From NCBI GenBank assembly GCA_020543525.1, contig JAHYIO010000004.1, positions 434,001 through 498,000 on the forward strand: a DNA stretch of 64,000 nt, in the 5' to 3' direction. Origin of the DNA: Coriolopsis trogii (lineage: Eukaryota > Basidiomycota > Agaricomycetes > Polyporales > Polyporaceae). The notes beneath the pieces are model-generated. The model saw only the letters and a list, made by a program, of their open reading frames with translations. It made no database searches and was not told the DNA's origin. Of the stretch, positions 32,878 through 44,146 are shown piece by piece; position 1 is the stretch's first letter, and each line of letters opens with the position of its first letter. The position numbers were made by a program, and so were the translations under genes.

Positions 32878-35206
32878 ATGACCGATCTTCCACCTCGCAC
32901 TCCTAGTCCACCATCCGCGGCCACGTTCTTCCCGATCAAGCCACAGACGGACGAAACGGACACAAACATCCAACGGGATATCGTCCTACTCACAACTCTC
33001 TTGCAGGATGTACGTCGCCACGACAAAGCGTCGATCTTGGGAGCCACACAGGCTCCTCGTACTGCCTTGGAACTATGGTCACATATCGCATACGTTCTAT
33101 CCCCTGGGACCAAGGATGATATGTATGGAACTGATGTGGTCGCGGTGAACGGCCGTCTTGAAGTAAATTGTGTCACCATCACTGTTGCCCGAAATCTCTC
33201 TGTCCAGCACAGCACTCATATACGCGACCAAGCTATAGCACTCGACAATGTCAAGTTGCTGCGTCCTGAGAAGGTGATCACCGATATTTTTCGCAAGCAG
33301 GACGAACCTCCGTGCGTTGACCGTTGAGCCATACAACCATCTCGTCGGTTTTTAAGCTGATTCAATGGTTTAGTGATAAGAACTTGAAGTTTGAAACACA
33401 CCTCAGGGATGTCATGTCCATCATATCATTTGTTCTACGCAGACATCCGACCGGCGAAGACGAAGAAAAGACTTATCTCAACGTCTATCATTTCGTTGTC
33501 GCACGGTGTTACCGCAAGCTCTTCGCGCGCTTGCAGACCCAGGAGACATGTCTCTTGTGGGAGAAACATCCTCTTGTGGCTCTACGGGACTTCTACGCGC
33601 CAGTGGCGAGTCCCCAAGAGTCATCCCCATCAGCACCACCCGCCGACGCTCCACAGCCTTTTGCCGCCTTTGCGCAAGAGTCGGCGACTCGGGTCTCTCC
33701 TGTGACTCAACGATCGTTCACGCCCATGATTGCCGATGCCGATCCTCTCCCCGTTACGCTTCGTCACAGGTTGTGGTACATACCTCTTCTCGAATCACAC
33801 GGGATTTATCCCGACGAAACATCGAGCACGGGAGTAGTCCGCTACATGGTTTCTGCCTCCACGGCTCCAGCCTGGGCTAGACTCCTGCATCATTGCTACA
33901 CCGTTATGGTTGCGACGCTGTCCGATGGAAATGGCAAGGCAGCGTGGCCTGATTACTCACAGCGAGTACTGCTCCGCCCAGCTCTAGCTGTGTTGGACGA
34001 TTCCTTGGACTCGGGCATTGTCGCCTACCTATTCGTGGACGAGCTTGTCAGTAAACTCAACGCACAACACGAGCTGAAGATGCAGGAAAGGCTTCGACCG
34101 CAACTGGCTAGTATGTGGCGACTACGCTCTCTCTCTTAGATTCAGCTCACTCACCCGTAACATCCAGGGGCCATCACAAGAGTCACGAAACGAGACGTGA
34201 AGATCGAGTTTGGTCACGAGTACGAAGGTATCTACTAAGTATCAATAGTTCCTCTGTGGTCACCTCTCTCATGTCTATCGTCAGCGGATGACTTGAAGAC
34301 ATCTGGCCAGGAAGACACGCGACACCATATTATACGTCATCTCAAGGGCCTCGTCATACCGCTTCGGGCTGCCATGAACATTGTTCGCATATGCCTTGCC
34401 TTACCGAAAGAGGTTTCTAGACTGAAATCGTATCAACTTATCGTCACGCCCGACAAGGTAGGCCTTGCCGTCCCCGAGGAATACTTCGATCGCTTCAAGG
34501 AAAGGTTCGCGACGTGGTGTCGTCTCGACGTCCGTATGGTTGAGAGTGCTTTGAATGGTCTCCAAGGCTTCGCAACCCAGCTCAAAGCGAGCGTCCACGC
34601 GGAAGCTGCGCTGATGAGAGTTCTGCACGCTCTCAAGGGTGGCGCAGAGGAAGGGCTTCCCGACATATGCTCGGTGAGTGCCTCTCCCTTCTGGAAGCAT
34701 CATCAAGCGCTGGGACTCACCCATACATGTCTTGCCCTCAGTTCGATGATCCCATCCCAATTGGAGTTAGCAAGCGATGCTGCTATTGTTGCTATTTGCT
34801 GGCCGGACTTTTGATACCTGGGAGTGGTGTCGCGGCCACGAACGGGTTCGTCCTGAGCGGCACGCATGGGTCCATAGTCCCTTGGGCGCCTCCTCCGGGG
34901 CTGTCGCGTGAGGTCTTGTGCGAGATGCGTACGAAGCTGTTGGATATTCTACTCGAGGTCTTCAGATCCAGCTGCATCGTGCCTCGGTCTACACAGACTT
35001 CACTTGCGCGTTCTGACAGCGTCTTGGAAGATGGTGATGCAGTTCAGTTGTCGATGGACGAAGTACGAGACATGCAGTCCTTAACGGAGTACTCTACGAA
35101 CGACAACGACGATGACGACGATGACGACGACGAATACTACGACGATGACGATGACGACAACGACAACTACAATGACAACGACGCCCTCCAAATCACTCTG
35201 GACTAG
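32878..35206 (+). CDS. OTT_1508-type deaminase-like protein with acidic tail
   Basis: Exons 32878..33311, 33374..34110, 34168..34227, 34285..34673 and 34742..35206 join in phase to 694 residues. A large N-terminal region (about 1-400) has no recognised domain. The C-terminal part holds a zinc-deaminase signature: VHAEAALMRVL near residue 520 and, after the last intron, PIGVSKRCCYCCYLL, i.e. HAE plus P-x(n)-CxxC. This arrangement is known from the OTT_1508-like deaminase family of fungi and bacteria; substrate unknown (nucleic acid or nucleotide is the usual guess). The splice before the CxxC exon is phase 0 and joins two halves of the active site. The protein ends in a run of Asp/Asn/Tyr encoded by GAC/GAT repeats at about 35100-35190. 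Start ATG 32878 is the first in frame. Confidence 0.78.
35098..35195 (+). repeat. GAC/GAT-rich low-complexity tract
   Basis: Imperfect trinucleotide repeat of GAC, GAT and AAC coding for an Asp/Asn/Tyr-rich tail of the deaminase-like protein. Likely length-variable between strains. Confidence 0.8.
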
Positions 35207-35376
35207 TATTGCATGCGTACATTGGCACCTTCGGTAGTGTACGTTGTTGTTGATAAACTCAGTATGCATACAGGTTGCTATTTGAAGGCGTGAATGATTT
35301 TCCGTCAAGCCAAGCCTTGTCCACATGCGAGCGTCGAGAAAAGTCAAGGCTATGGAGAGAACGAACCACGCGGTAT

Positions 35377-36617
35377 CTAACACTCCGAGTCGTTCTCTAC
35401 GAAGATTCGCTTCGTCTCCTCCTCAGACTCGGACTCGGATTCTGCCTCGGGGCTGCTTGTTATGTCCTTAACAAGGAGCGAGAGTATGATGCCCTAGCAA
35501 ACGATTCAAGCTTAGACCAACGAATGCGGCTTGCACAGCGAACATGTATACGCACGGCGAGGGGGGAGAGGACCGACATGGACATGAGGTATCCGACGTT
35601 GGGGCTCACAAACGCGGTCACGACCGGCGCGATGGAACAACCAGTGTAAATGGCTGCGGACTGCTGGATCGCACAGGAGATGATGCGACGCCAGCCAACG
35701 TTCTTCCTCCGGAGAGACGGTACGACGCGCACCATAATGAGAGCTACAGGCGGGAGCGAACAGGTCAGCGATGTAGAGGACCAAGTAAGTGCGAGACTGA
35801 CTGGTCGAGACCACGTTGGTCAATAAGGTGAAGCAGTGGAAGACGATGCTCATCACGAAGGCGATTGGGCTGAGGTAGCCGAGGACTGGGAGGACATCAG
35901 TCAGTCATCGCATGCTGTCAGCACTCATTTGTTCCTCACTTGCGTCGATCATCAGCAATATGACTGGAATCATCACGACGAGCTTTTTGTCGTAAAGCTC
36001 CGAGAGGCGATAGATCTATACGTAAGGTGTCGGTGAATCGTTGGATTGAGACCCTGTCAAAGCGTGACTGACCATGATGCTGTGCGCGAATAGAGTCAGG
36101 GTGACAAAGGTGTAGAATTGGAGGACATCAAACAGGGTCTGGACGGTTGTCGACCCCCGCAGCAGATCATCATCAACGCCGTCCGCCTCCGTCCATTGCG
36201 TCAGGAAAGCATCCCCGATCCCATAGACAGTCAGGACGAAGTGCTGCGAGGACAAAAGAGCATCAGCTTTCGACGTCAGTGTTGTCCTTGCAGATTCAAA
36301 TGCGTTGGATTTCGCTACATACCGTAGCATTGCAATAGAACATCGACTTGAGTGTAGAGAACAGGAAGGTGTCGCGCTTCTTCGTCGTGTTCGAACGCTT
36401 CGGACTTTGATTCAGGAATTTCTTCAGACAGGAGACGAACGTCACTGCGAGAACTCCGAAGAGCACGGTCTCCAGGCAGAGCGATATGATCCTTGAGTAG
36501 GCCAAGTCCCGCTGAAGGCGAAGCTGATCATAGTAGGCGCGCCAGATCAGTGGCCTATGTGCAGGCTGAAGTCGAATCGGAAGGACATACCTCATTGTCG
36601 TCGAGAACGGTAGCCAT
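35377..36617 (-). CDS. Multi-pass membrane protein, YVTQTLIGD-related family, copy D (divergent)
   Basis: Exons 36591..36617, 36323..36523, 36073..36243, 35940..36015, 35802..35885, 35556..35743 and 35377..35493 give 287 residues. The seven-exon plan, phases and the 171-nt third exon match copies A-C, but sequence has drifted: exon 3 ends YTFVTLTLFAHSIM in place of YVTQTLIGDGFM, and exon 4 starts IYRLSELY. Helices include IISLCLETVLFGVLAVTF, FVMSIVFHCFTLLTNV, AIQQSAAIYTGCSIAPVV and GIILSLLV. The C-terminal tail is short and acidic (EAESESESEEE), unlike the other copies. It converges on the deaminase-like gene, with 170 bp between stop codons. The donor of exon 5 (ACCA|GTCAGT) was chosen for phase. 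Function unknown. Confidence 0.78.
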
Positions 36618-37657
36618 AGCAAGAAATGATCGGACAAGCAACCAGTGAGCGTACTAGGGTGGAGAAGGTCGATTTGGCAAGCCCTACAGCAAGGCCTCGA
36701 TGTTTGATATGTGGGGGAATACAAACAGGCCGTAGCAAAGAGGAATTGTCCGAGTCGCTATTTGTAGTTGCATATTCAGCGTCAGCGGTCTGCGGCGCCA
36801 TGGGAAAGCACCGTCTCCCATCAGTTCGGTATCGATCACGTACTTAGCACATAACGTAGTATCACTGCATTGGCAAAGTGACAAGCGCTCCCCTGAGCCT
36901 TGCTGGCAGGAATCATCATCTCGGCGGTCAGCTATCTTTCGAACGTTTTGACATCGTCGGACTCACTTGTTCGTAACTGTCTCTCTTGTTGGACTGTGCA
37001 AACATAATTTCAATTGATCGGGTTCTCAGCGGAAGAGGCAGAACTTGCCCAAGACTCGGAGCTGCCGCTGGTTCATGATGGTCAGAGTCAACGTCACGAG
37101 CGCCACGAAGCGCCAATCGTGGGATTCATCGCCAGTACTGCATATAAAAGAGCAGTAGATCAGTTACTCAAGCTGTATAATGATCCCGATACGCTACTTG
37201 TGCTTGAGAATCTGCGGCCCGCCAATTATCGATCACGTCGAACTTACAGAATCATATCATTGCAAAGCTGAGCGATTGATGAATCGGATGCCTGGGATGC
37301 CTCAGTGAGTACGCTCAGGCTCTTCGAGGTACCTTCGAGAGCACACCGTGACGTGCGGGCACCAGAGGGTCAGGCCGCACTGCAAGTCTGCGGGAGCGGC
37401 GGGAAGAGGCACAGAAATCTATCCACCCATTCCGTTTCGCGTATCATAGAGTCCACTCAACCGTAGCAAATGTATGTGGATGGCGCAGTCTGGGTCCAGC
37501 ACGAATCCTGCCGCATTACCAAGTACAGCCTAGGTTGATCCACTCATCGTCACTATGGTAGAGAGTACCGCGCTCTTCGGGCCGCACCCAGCAGAACTTT
37601 GCAAGATGTCCTCGGAGTCGAAGGCTGCATAACAGTCCATTAGCCCGTGCGTTCCAG
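36618..37657. other. Intergenic
   Basis: About 1 kb between copy D and BTB-4, upstream of copy D. Only short frames (for example 37014..37271 +) without recognisable features. Confidence 0.45.
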
Positions 37658-38777
37658 CTATCTCGCCAGACTGCGTGACGCACCCGACGACGACACGCCC
37701 CATTCAGGCACTTCAAGTTGGAAGAACGATGGGAGCTTCTGCCACGACTCCCGGCGCACCCTCTCCCCACGCGCTTTGATGGTTCTCAAGCACTCCTCGC
37801 AGAATCCCTTGAAATACTGCGCCCATGACCACGGCGTAATGATCGGATTGGGGTAGTGGACAGGCAATTCCGTAAAGAACTGCTTCATCAGGGGGAAAGC
37901 ATCAAACGACTTGCAAGCGCAGGGATTCGGACCCTTTCCACGCTTACAGCCCTCCGAGAGTGGTGGGTTGAAGCAGGCTATGAAGTTGAGGGTCATCTGC
38001 TGTGCCATTTTCGCCTGGCCGTGGAGGCACAACCCCAGATCCTCGAGAGAGAGTGTCTCGACCGTGCCATCACTGTATGTGAAGCCTTGGGAGACGTCGC
38101 TACCCAGCATCGAGCACTGCCAGAGAGCGGTAGGGAGTAAAGATATTTCGCCTGTTAAGCGCGCAACATTCACGACCCCTATAGCATGGTGTCGCTGGAA
38201 GCCTTTGGGTACCCAAGGCATCTGCAACCATTGTTCGAGGTCCCGGGAGAAGTGTGAGGTGAGGTACGCAATCGCAGGACGGTAGAGGATGTCCGCACGA
38301 TACTTGTGTCCTAGACGAACACATGCGAAGATCGTCTCGGGAGATGGGTTGATGGAGAGCCGTGCGAGCAGTCTAGGAGAACAATCAGAAGGCATGAACG
38401 AAGCTCCTGAGATTGCACCGCACGACAGGCATCAGCACGCACCCGTCACTGGGCATCAGCACGCGTAACACCTCGCGCCAATCCCTGGCTGAGTCTTTGA
38501 GGCGCATTGTAGTACACAGCTGACTGGAGGTGTCACCGCACGTCTGAGAGCTGGTCTCAGGCAGGAACTCGGCCAGCGTAGGGATGCGTTCTAACAGGAA
38601 ACGTGTGGGCAGGCGGAACTCGACGTCATCGGCTGTGATGATGACCGTCATGTTATCGAACCAGAACTCCTCGTCTCGTGTCGACGCCGATGAGTGAGCA
38701 TCGTTGGAAGCCATGGAGTACCTTGTGGGGGACTTGGCTAAGTTGGAGTCGCTGAAATCAGTGGATGATATGGACAA
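37658..38777 (-). CDS. BTB/POZ-BACK-like protein BTB-4
   Basis: Exons 38443..38777 and 37658..38372 (70-nt intron GTGCGT...TCCTAG) give 349 residues; a second Met at residue 22 (MASNDAHSS) is an alternative start. The BTB strand reads EEFWFDNMTVIITADDVEF, with DN in place of the usual DG. BACK-like block VRLGHKYRADILYRPAIAYL, core HAIGVVNVARLTGEISLLPT, Cys cluster CKRGKGPNPCAC, a CEEC motif, and tail SWQKLPSFFQLEVPEWG. It is closest to BTB-5 (both have ALW-CSMLGS, FTYSDGT and the PNPC-C cluster) although they lie 17 kb apart on opposite strands. Apparently intact. No copy of the tandem-cluster promoter element was seen upstream. Confidence 0.85.
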
Positions 38778-39501
38778 TACGTCAGTCTGGAAGAAGATCG
38801 GTCAATTGGTCATATCGTTACAGTGAGCATGATTGTTGAACTTGCCAGGGTATCTTCGAGCATCTGCAAGTTTTGATGCGGTGGAAGATGGTGATAGATA
38901 CGAGGAGGTCACTCGTGAGGTAAGCTTCGTATTCGCAGCGCTTGTATAGCGTACGCGAATACCCTGGAACGTGTCGTGCAAACTTAATCTAGATTTCGAA
39001 AGGTGTGTCACATGTCCAAAGCCGATTTATGATAGTGGAGAAAAGACTCAGTCAGAAATACCAGGCATCGCTTAATCCTGTAACTGTGCATCTCCGAGTC
39101 GCCCACACGACTGATGTCGTACGTGGCTTTTTCCACTGGTCCGTCGAGCAGCATGATCCCTCAGGCTGAGCATGACCGTTCGAGCCTTGAGTTCATACTC
39201 AGCACATTCAAAAAGCTACATGGTACTCACATGAGGATGCATTCAGAGAACGATTGGATGGCATGTGAGACGGATAGTAGAAGAGGAAATTCCTGGACAC
39301 CTTGGTCCAGGTCTCCTTTCGACAAAAGTCGAGTCCGTTTGGGGTGGGAAAGTTACCGTGTATAGCTAAAGAATAACCTTATAAGGTATCTGGTTGGGTT
39401 TCATGTACATCTCTGGGAGTGTCATCAGGAAGTACCCCGTACACCCCTCCCATTCCAGGTAACTCGCTGCGCAGCACGAGTGGTATGACCTTGTTATCAA
39501 C
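38778..39501. other. Intergenic, left flank of the fold-back element
   Basis: Unassigned. No BTB relic recognised. Confidence 0.45.
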
Positions 39502-39827
39502 TGGATGACTTCCCATAAGCATTTACGGATTTACGGACGTCCGTAGATGGATCAGCGGAGTTTCAAATACATTTAGAGCCAGCTTACCGTATCCATAACG
39601 TGTGTACACGAAGTCCTAGTCCGTAGACTCTAGTCCGTAAATCCTCTGCTTGCCTTGGGCGCTACTGTGGTGCGCTGGTAGCGCCATGCTTTCGCTGGAT
39701 CATACGCTGCAGACTTCGAGTTATCTAGTGCTACCACGACACTGCACTGTCCACAATTAGGCATCAGTTTCGTTGTATACCTTCTGCCTATCCAACAAAA
39801 TACTTTTGCTGCCCACACCTCATTCAC

Positions 39828-39989
39828 ATGCTTGCCAACGCCACCTACAATGAGTCCTCCTCGGAAGATGATGATGTAGACATTGGCATGCTTGCAGCTG
39901 CTGTGACCGTCATAGCTCAAGAGGGTCGTATTGGGCGTGACGTCGACCGTCGGAAGACGCGAAGAGATCCAGATCTGAGCGGAGTTTAG
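39828..39989 (+). CDS. Short acidic open frame inside the element (53 aa)
   Basis: ATG 39828 to TAG 39987-39989. Begins MLANATYNESSSEDDDVDIG, then an Ala/Val helix-like stretch (MLAAAVTVIAQEG) and a basic end (GRDVDRRKTRRDPDL). An acidic-then-basic short N-terminus like this occurs at the start of some PIF/Harbinger-type transposases, so it could be a remnant first exon; that is a guess. No DDE residues follow. Confidence 0.3.
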   Translation: MLANATYNESSSEDDDVDIGMLAAAVTVIAQEGRIGRDVDRRKTRRDPDLSGV

Positions 39990-40040
39990 AACACCCCCAT
40001 ATATGGCAGTAGAGCAGCATTTACGGACACGTTTAGAACT

Positions 40041-40575
40041 AGAAAGGGGGGTCGACAGGACCCCTGAAAGTTCCTATAGGACGCCGGCCGGGAGTCCGGA
40101 CGGCGCTTAGGATTTTTGGGCCTCCAGGCCAGCCCAAAGTCCGGACATGAAGGCCCAAAATCGGGGTTCTGGCCGGCCAATCGTCCGGACATGGGCCATT
40201 CGAGGGCAAAATGATGGACCGTCATCCGGACATGGCCAGCGTCAACCCTTTCGGCAAAATTTGACGCGCACCCCACCCATAATGACTTACTATAACAAAG
40301 TAAGTAAGAACCTAGTGGGGGTTGTCCGCGAGCCGCGGTGGGCCGAAAATATCAATTCTTGGACGATTTTAGCCCTTTTTGGCCTTTGGACCGACATCCG
40401 GCCCCGAAGGGGCCGGCCGGAAAATCCGGACATGGACGTCCTTCAAGGCCAAGATGGTCGTAAGTCCGGACATGATCCTGAAAAGTTGTCCGGACATGAA
40501 GCCCAGGATTTGGGGCGCCTATCGGCCGGCCTACTATAGGAACTTTCAGGGGTCCTGGGTCGACCCCCCTTTCTA
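40041..40575. repeat. Inner fold-back with six TCCGGACATG copies
   Basis: Arms at about 40041-40091 and 40521-40575 can pair. Between them the 10-mer TCCGGACATG occurs at 40140, 40184, 40225, 40425, 40465 and 40489, three copies either side of the midpoint near 40325. Spacings are 44, 41, 200, 40 and 24 bp. Confidence 0.8.
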
Positions 40576-40713
40576 AATTTTGGGCGCTTGCACCATCTAC
40601 GGACGTCTGTCCCATCAGCGGACTCCAAATCTCACTCGGCATCTCGGCATTTAGCTCAGATCTACCATCTACGGACGTCCGTAAATCCGTAGATGCTTAT
40701 GGGAAGGCATCCA

Positions 40714-41706
40714 CTCTCACTACAGTCTACTTCAGCTTCAGGGGCGACATGGATGCCTAGCTAACCTAGCCGGACTGATAGGACAGCGAGGGTGGCGCCG
40801 AAGTTCGGCGCCGCCCCACCATACGACTGTGACCAATAACTCAGGCACAGATATATACTAGAGGCAAGCTAAGATTTCGGACACTGTGACGTTGAATTCA
40901 GTCTACGACCAGTAATGATGGCTTTGAAATTTGGGAACCACTTATTGAAACATCGCCCTTTGGCTCTCATACGTAACTCGCAGGCTGTCGACGTACTGCA
41001 CCAAAATAGTGAACACTTCTCTATTAGTGGACAATGGTTTCCTCAGAATACGAGCCAGCGTGAGTGCGCCTAGCTATAGCAGAGTAGTCGAACGTTGAAC
41101 AACTATTCACTGGTCGTAATCGCACACGGATATCTATAGAGATTCTATAGAGATGTGCCACACCCTGAGGAAGACGCATACTTATTACACGGCCAATGAA
41201 TGAGATGCGTAATGTAGCAATGGTGTCCAGGTATGCCCAGCAGGACCCATGTCATTTTTACATGCCAGTGGTCGAGAATCAAGTTCAGCATCTTGTCGCA
41301 AGAACCAAACTGAAATATGTGACCAATAGACGCTTTCTCCACGGGCCTTGCGGCCCGGTGCTCAATGCTCAGACGCGTTCAATTGTGAGAAGCACTCTCA
41401 TACTCTGATATGCGATTCAGCAGTACTAGGTAAGAGACAGCGTGGATGGCAACCTTGGCAGCAGGTGGCAATCTCAAGACCTGCTCCGGGGAAGTATGAG
41501 CAATGAAGCGAGACTAAGCAGTGGGGCAAGGCCCACACCGAGGTATATTGCTCCCTTGCGGACGCGTACGAGTCTGTGCTACTACATACATGGCTCATTA
41601 GTTCTGCTTATAGCTTGACAGTGATAACTTAGCAATCCGAGGTCCATCCATCACACCCCCCAGCCACAGCTCCTCGGTGGTTCCCAACAGTGCAGCGGGT
41701 GTCGAC
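40714..41706. other. Intergenic, right flank of the element
   Basis: About 1 kb, AT-richer than its surroundings, no supported gene. Holds the 3' flank of P450 copy 2. Confidence 0.45.
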
Positions 41707-44146
41707 CTAGATAGTGAGCGCATTGCGTGCCTGTGCGATGAGGTCGGCTGTATTTGACGACCGGGGACGAATTGAGCAGACGAAAGGCTTCGGTTGGCTG
41801 CAGACATACGACTCCAATCAGCACCTGTCCACCTCCCTCGCGCGCGCCACACGGTCCACGCCCAAAAGTGCGGCCCGTGCGCGCTGCATGCGAGCCACAC
41901 GACGTGCGACATACCTGACGAAGCCAGAGACATACTCTCCCGACGGCACGATCTCGCGCCCCCACCGGTCCCTCTCCTTCCCGATGTCGAACACGAGGCA
42001 GAGGTTGGCCGCGGCGAGCCACAAGCTCGCCTCCGCGAACTCACGGCCGGGGCACAGCCGGCGGCCGAAGCCGAACACGAACTTGCGCGGGTTGCACGCG
42101 TCCGCGGTGGGCTCGTCCATCTCCAGCCAGCGTTCGGGCCGGAAGCTCTGCGGGTCCTTGAAGTACGCCGGCTCCTGGCTCATCTTCCTGTCGAGGCCGC
42201 GTTGCGGCGCCGTTAGCTCAGGCCCTATCGCGGAGAGTGACGGCGGGGTGGAGAGGTGGGGGAGAGGTGGGGAGCACGCACCAGAGGTTCGCGATGACCA
42301 TGGTGTTTCCGGGGATGTGATACCCGCGGTAGCTGTCGTCTTCCATCGTGTTGTGTGGGATGCCTGGAGAAGAGCGTTCAGCGGCCGTGTGCGTGGTGCG
42401 GACCGCTGCATGCCGCGGATAGAAGTCCCTGACACGCACCGAGGGGAACGGGGCATCGCCACCTGTGCGGGCCGGGGGGTCAGCGTGAGACAGCTGAATT
42501 GAATGTCGAAGGGGGCTCGGTACCTGAGAACCTCGCGAAGAACGCAGTCGAGGTAGGGCAGGTTGTGCCGGTCGTCGAAATCAGCGAGCCTGGAGGGGCC
42601 GACGACGCTGTCGAGTTCGTGCTGCACGCGCTGGAAGACGTCCGGGTGGAGAGTCATCGCGAGGATGAAGTTGCTCATGACCGTCACTGTCTGTGTGGGG
42701 CTCGTGAGACGGAAGCCGGCCTCTATCGCGCATCGATTCATGTCCGCACCGTTTCGGTCCCCGCTGTGAGAGCTGGGTCAGACATGTCTCCGACGGATAG
42801 AAGCGATGCTTACCCCCAAAGATGACGCCCGCGGCGCCCTTGATGTCGTCGATGTCTTCCGCGGAAGAGGCCTGGTGGCCCGTGGTCTCCTCCAGAAGCG
42901 AAGCCGTGAACGAAGGCCGCGCAGAGCCCGAGGCCTGGGAGCATCTGTCAACGACCCCGGTCACAGGACAGGCCCGAGAAAGAGCATACCATCGCGCTCC
43001 TGACCATCTCGTACGGGCTGTCCATCATGTCGCGTACCAACTCGCGGATCCTGAACGCCTCGCGCTTGAACCCAGCGCCCGGCATCCAAACCGGAATGTT
43101 CTTCACTGGGCACAAAGTACAAGAGTAAGCGCTGGAATGCAGCGGAGCGAGGAGAACGAGGCCAGCGGCGCACGCACAGACGGGGAAGAAGTCCACGAGC
43201 ATGGAGCCCGGACTGCCCGCGAGGACGGTCGCCTCCGTGGCATCGTGCACGATCCTGACGTACTTGTCTTCCAGAGACTCGATGCGGTGGCCATACGTAA
43301 TCTCCATGATCATGGCTGTCGACCATCTGGAACGCGATAAGCACACACGCGCGTACAGTTAGCAGGTGCACAGGCGCAGATCCTCCATATAGCCTGCCCA
43401 TGTGACACCCTCACCTGTTGACGTGCGCCAGGAAATCCGCAGGGGTCTCTAGCAGCCCCGACAGGAACGTGTACGTCTCCCTGCGCTGGACTGGGCGGTA
43501 CCCCTCGAGCGCAGACTTGTCCTGGAAGTTGTCGTGCATCCAGCGCCTGTGCTTGCGGAATCTGTCGCCGTAGCCGAGATGCGTGACGACATTGTCCCAG
43601 CCCATTCTGCGCGAAAAGCGGGCGGATCAGCGGGCGAACGCAGGAGGAGAGACGTCCCCGTCGATAAGCACACTCACAACTCGGCGAGCAGGATCAGGCG
43701 GGGTCGGTCGGAAAAGTTGGCGCTCTTCTTCACGAGCAGGTCCTGCGCCGCACGCAGCGAGCCCAGGACGAGCACCGGCCGCCTGAAGAACTTGGCGAAC
43801 ACAACATCACCTGAAGCGACCGACGCCAACTCAAGACGCCGCCTTCGCAGGGATCGACAGCTCGACACGTACCGTATTGCTTGGTCCATTCCCCGAACGC
43901 CTTCTCTTGGTATTCTCCCGGCAGCTGATGGACGTTTCCGAGCACGGGCAGAGACTTGGGCCCCGGCGGGTAATTGGGATACGCACCTCGGACCCGCACC
44001 CACAAGGCGAACACGAGGCGCGCGAGCACGAAGAGCAAAAGGGCGATGGTGACAGGTGCGAGCATGCGCACCACGGACTCCATGATCGCGACGTTCTCTG
44101 CCAGAGGAAGGAAGGCGCGCTGGAACGGATAGTCGATCTCTCTCAT
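41707..44146 (-). CDS. Cytochrome P450 monooxygenase, copy 2 (12 exons)
   Basis: Exons 43873..44146, 43678..43810, 43415..43606, 43178..43326, 42990..43105, 42814..42934, 42750..42763, 42524..42690, 42440..42462, 42282..42363, 41915..42187 and 41707..41797 give 544 residues; ATG 44083 (MESVVRM) gives a family-like 523. Anchor TIALLLFVLARLVFAL and hinge YPPGPKSLPVLGNVHQLPG are clear. Landmarks: GYGDRFRKHRRWMHD, I-helix AGTET around a 14-nt micro-exon, ExxR (REVLRY), PERW, heme loop FGFGRRLCPGREF. Exons 2-5 and 7-10 have exactly the lengths found in copy 1 (133, 192, 149, 116; 14, 167, 23, 82). Copy 1 has an extra intron right after FGFGRR that copy 2 lacks. Third-codon positions are much more G/C-rich than in copy 1. 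Substrate unknown. Confidence 0.87.

Larger units (their letters stand above)
39502..40713. mobile_element. 1.2-kb nonautonomous element with 49-bp terminal inverted repeats
   Basis: Positions 39502-39550 and 40665-40713 are inverted repeats of each other with only a few mismatches. Both contain the palindrome ACGGACGTCCGT and a CCCATAAGCAT end; homology stops abruptly at TGGATG on both sides. Inside is a second inverted pair (about 40041-40091 and 40521-40575) sharing AAAGGGGGGTCGAC and CCCCTGAAAGTTCCTATAG. The interior has no transposase-size frame. A clear target-site duplication was not found beside the termini. Best read as a MITE/fold-back DNA transposon derivative. Confidence 0.75.

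Noticed and set aside
42241..42280. GGTGGAGAGGTGGGGGAGAGGTGGGG tract as a regulatory G-quadruplex
   Set aside because: It lies inside an intron of P450 copy 2 (pyrimidine-rich on the coding strand) and is adequately explained as its polypyrimidine content.
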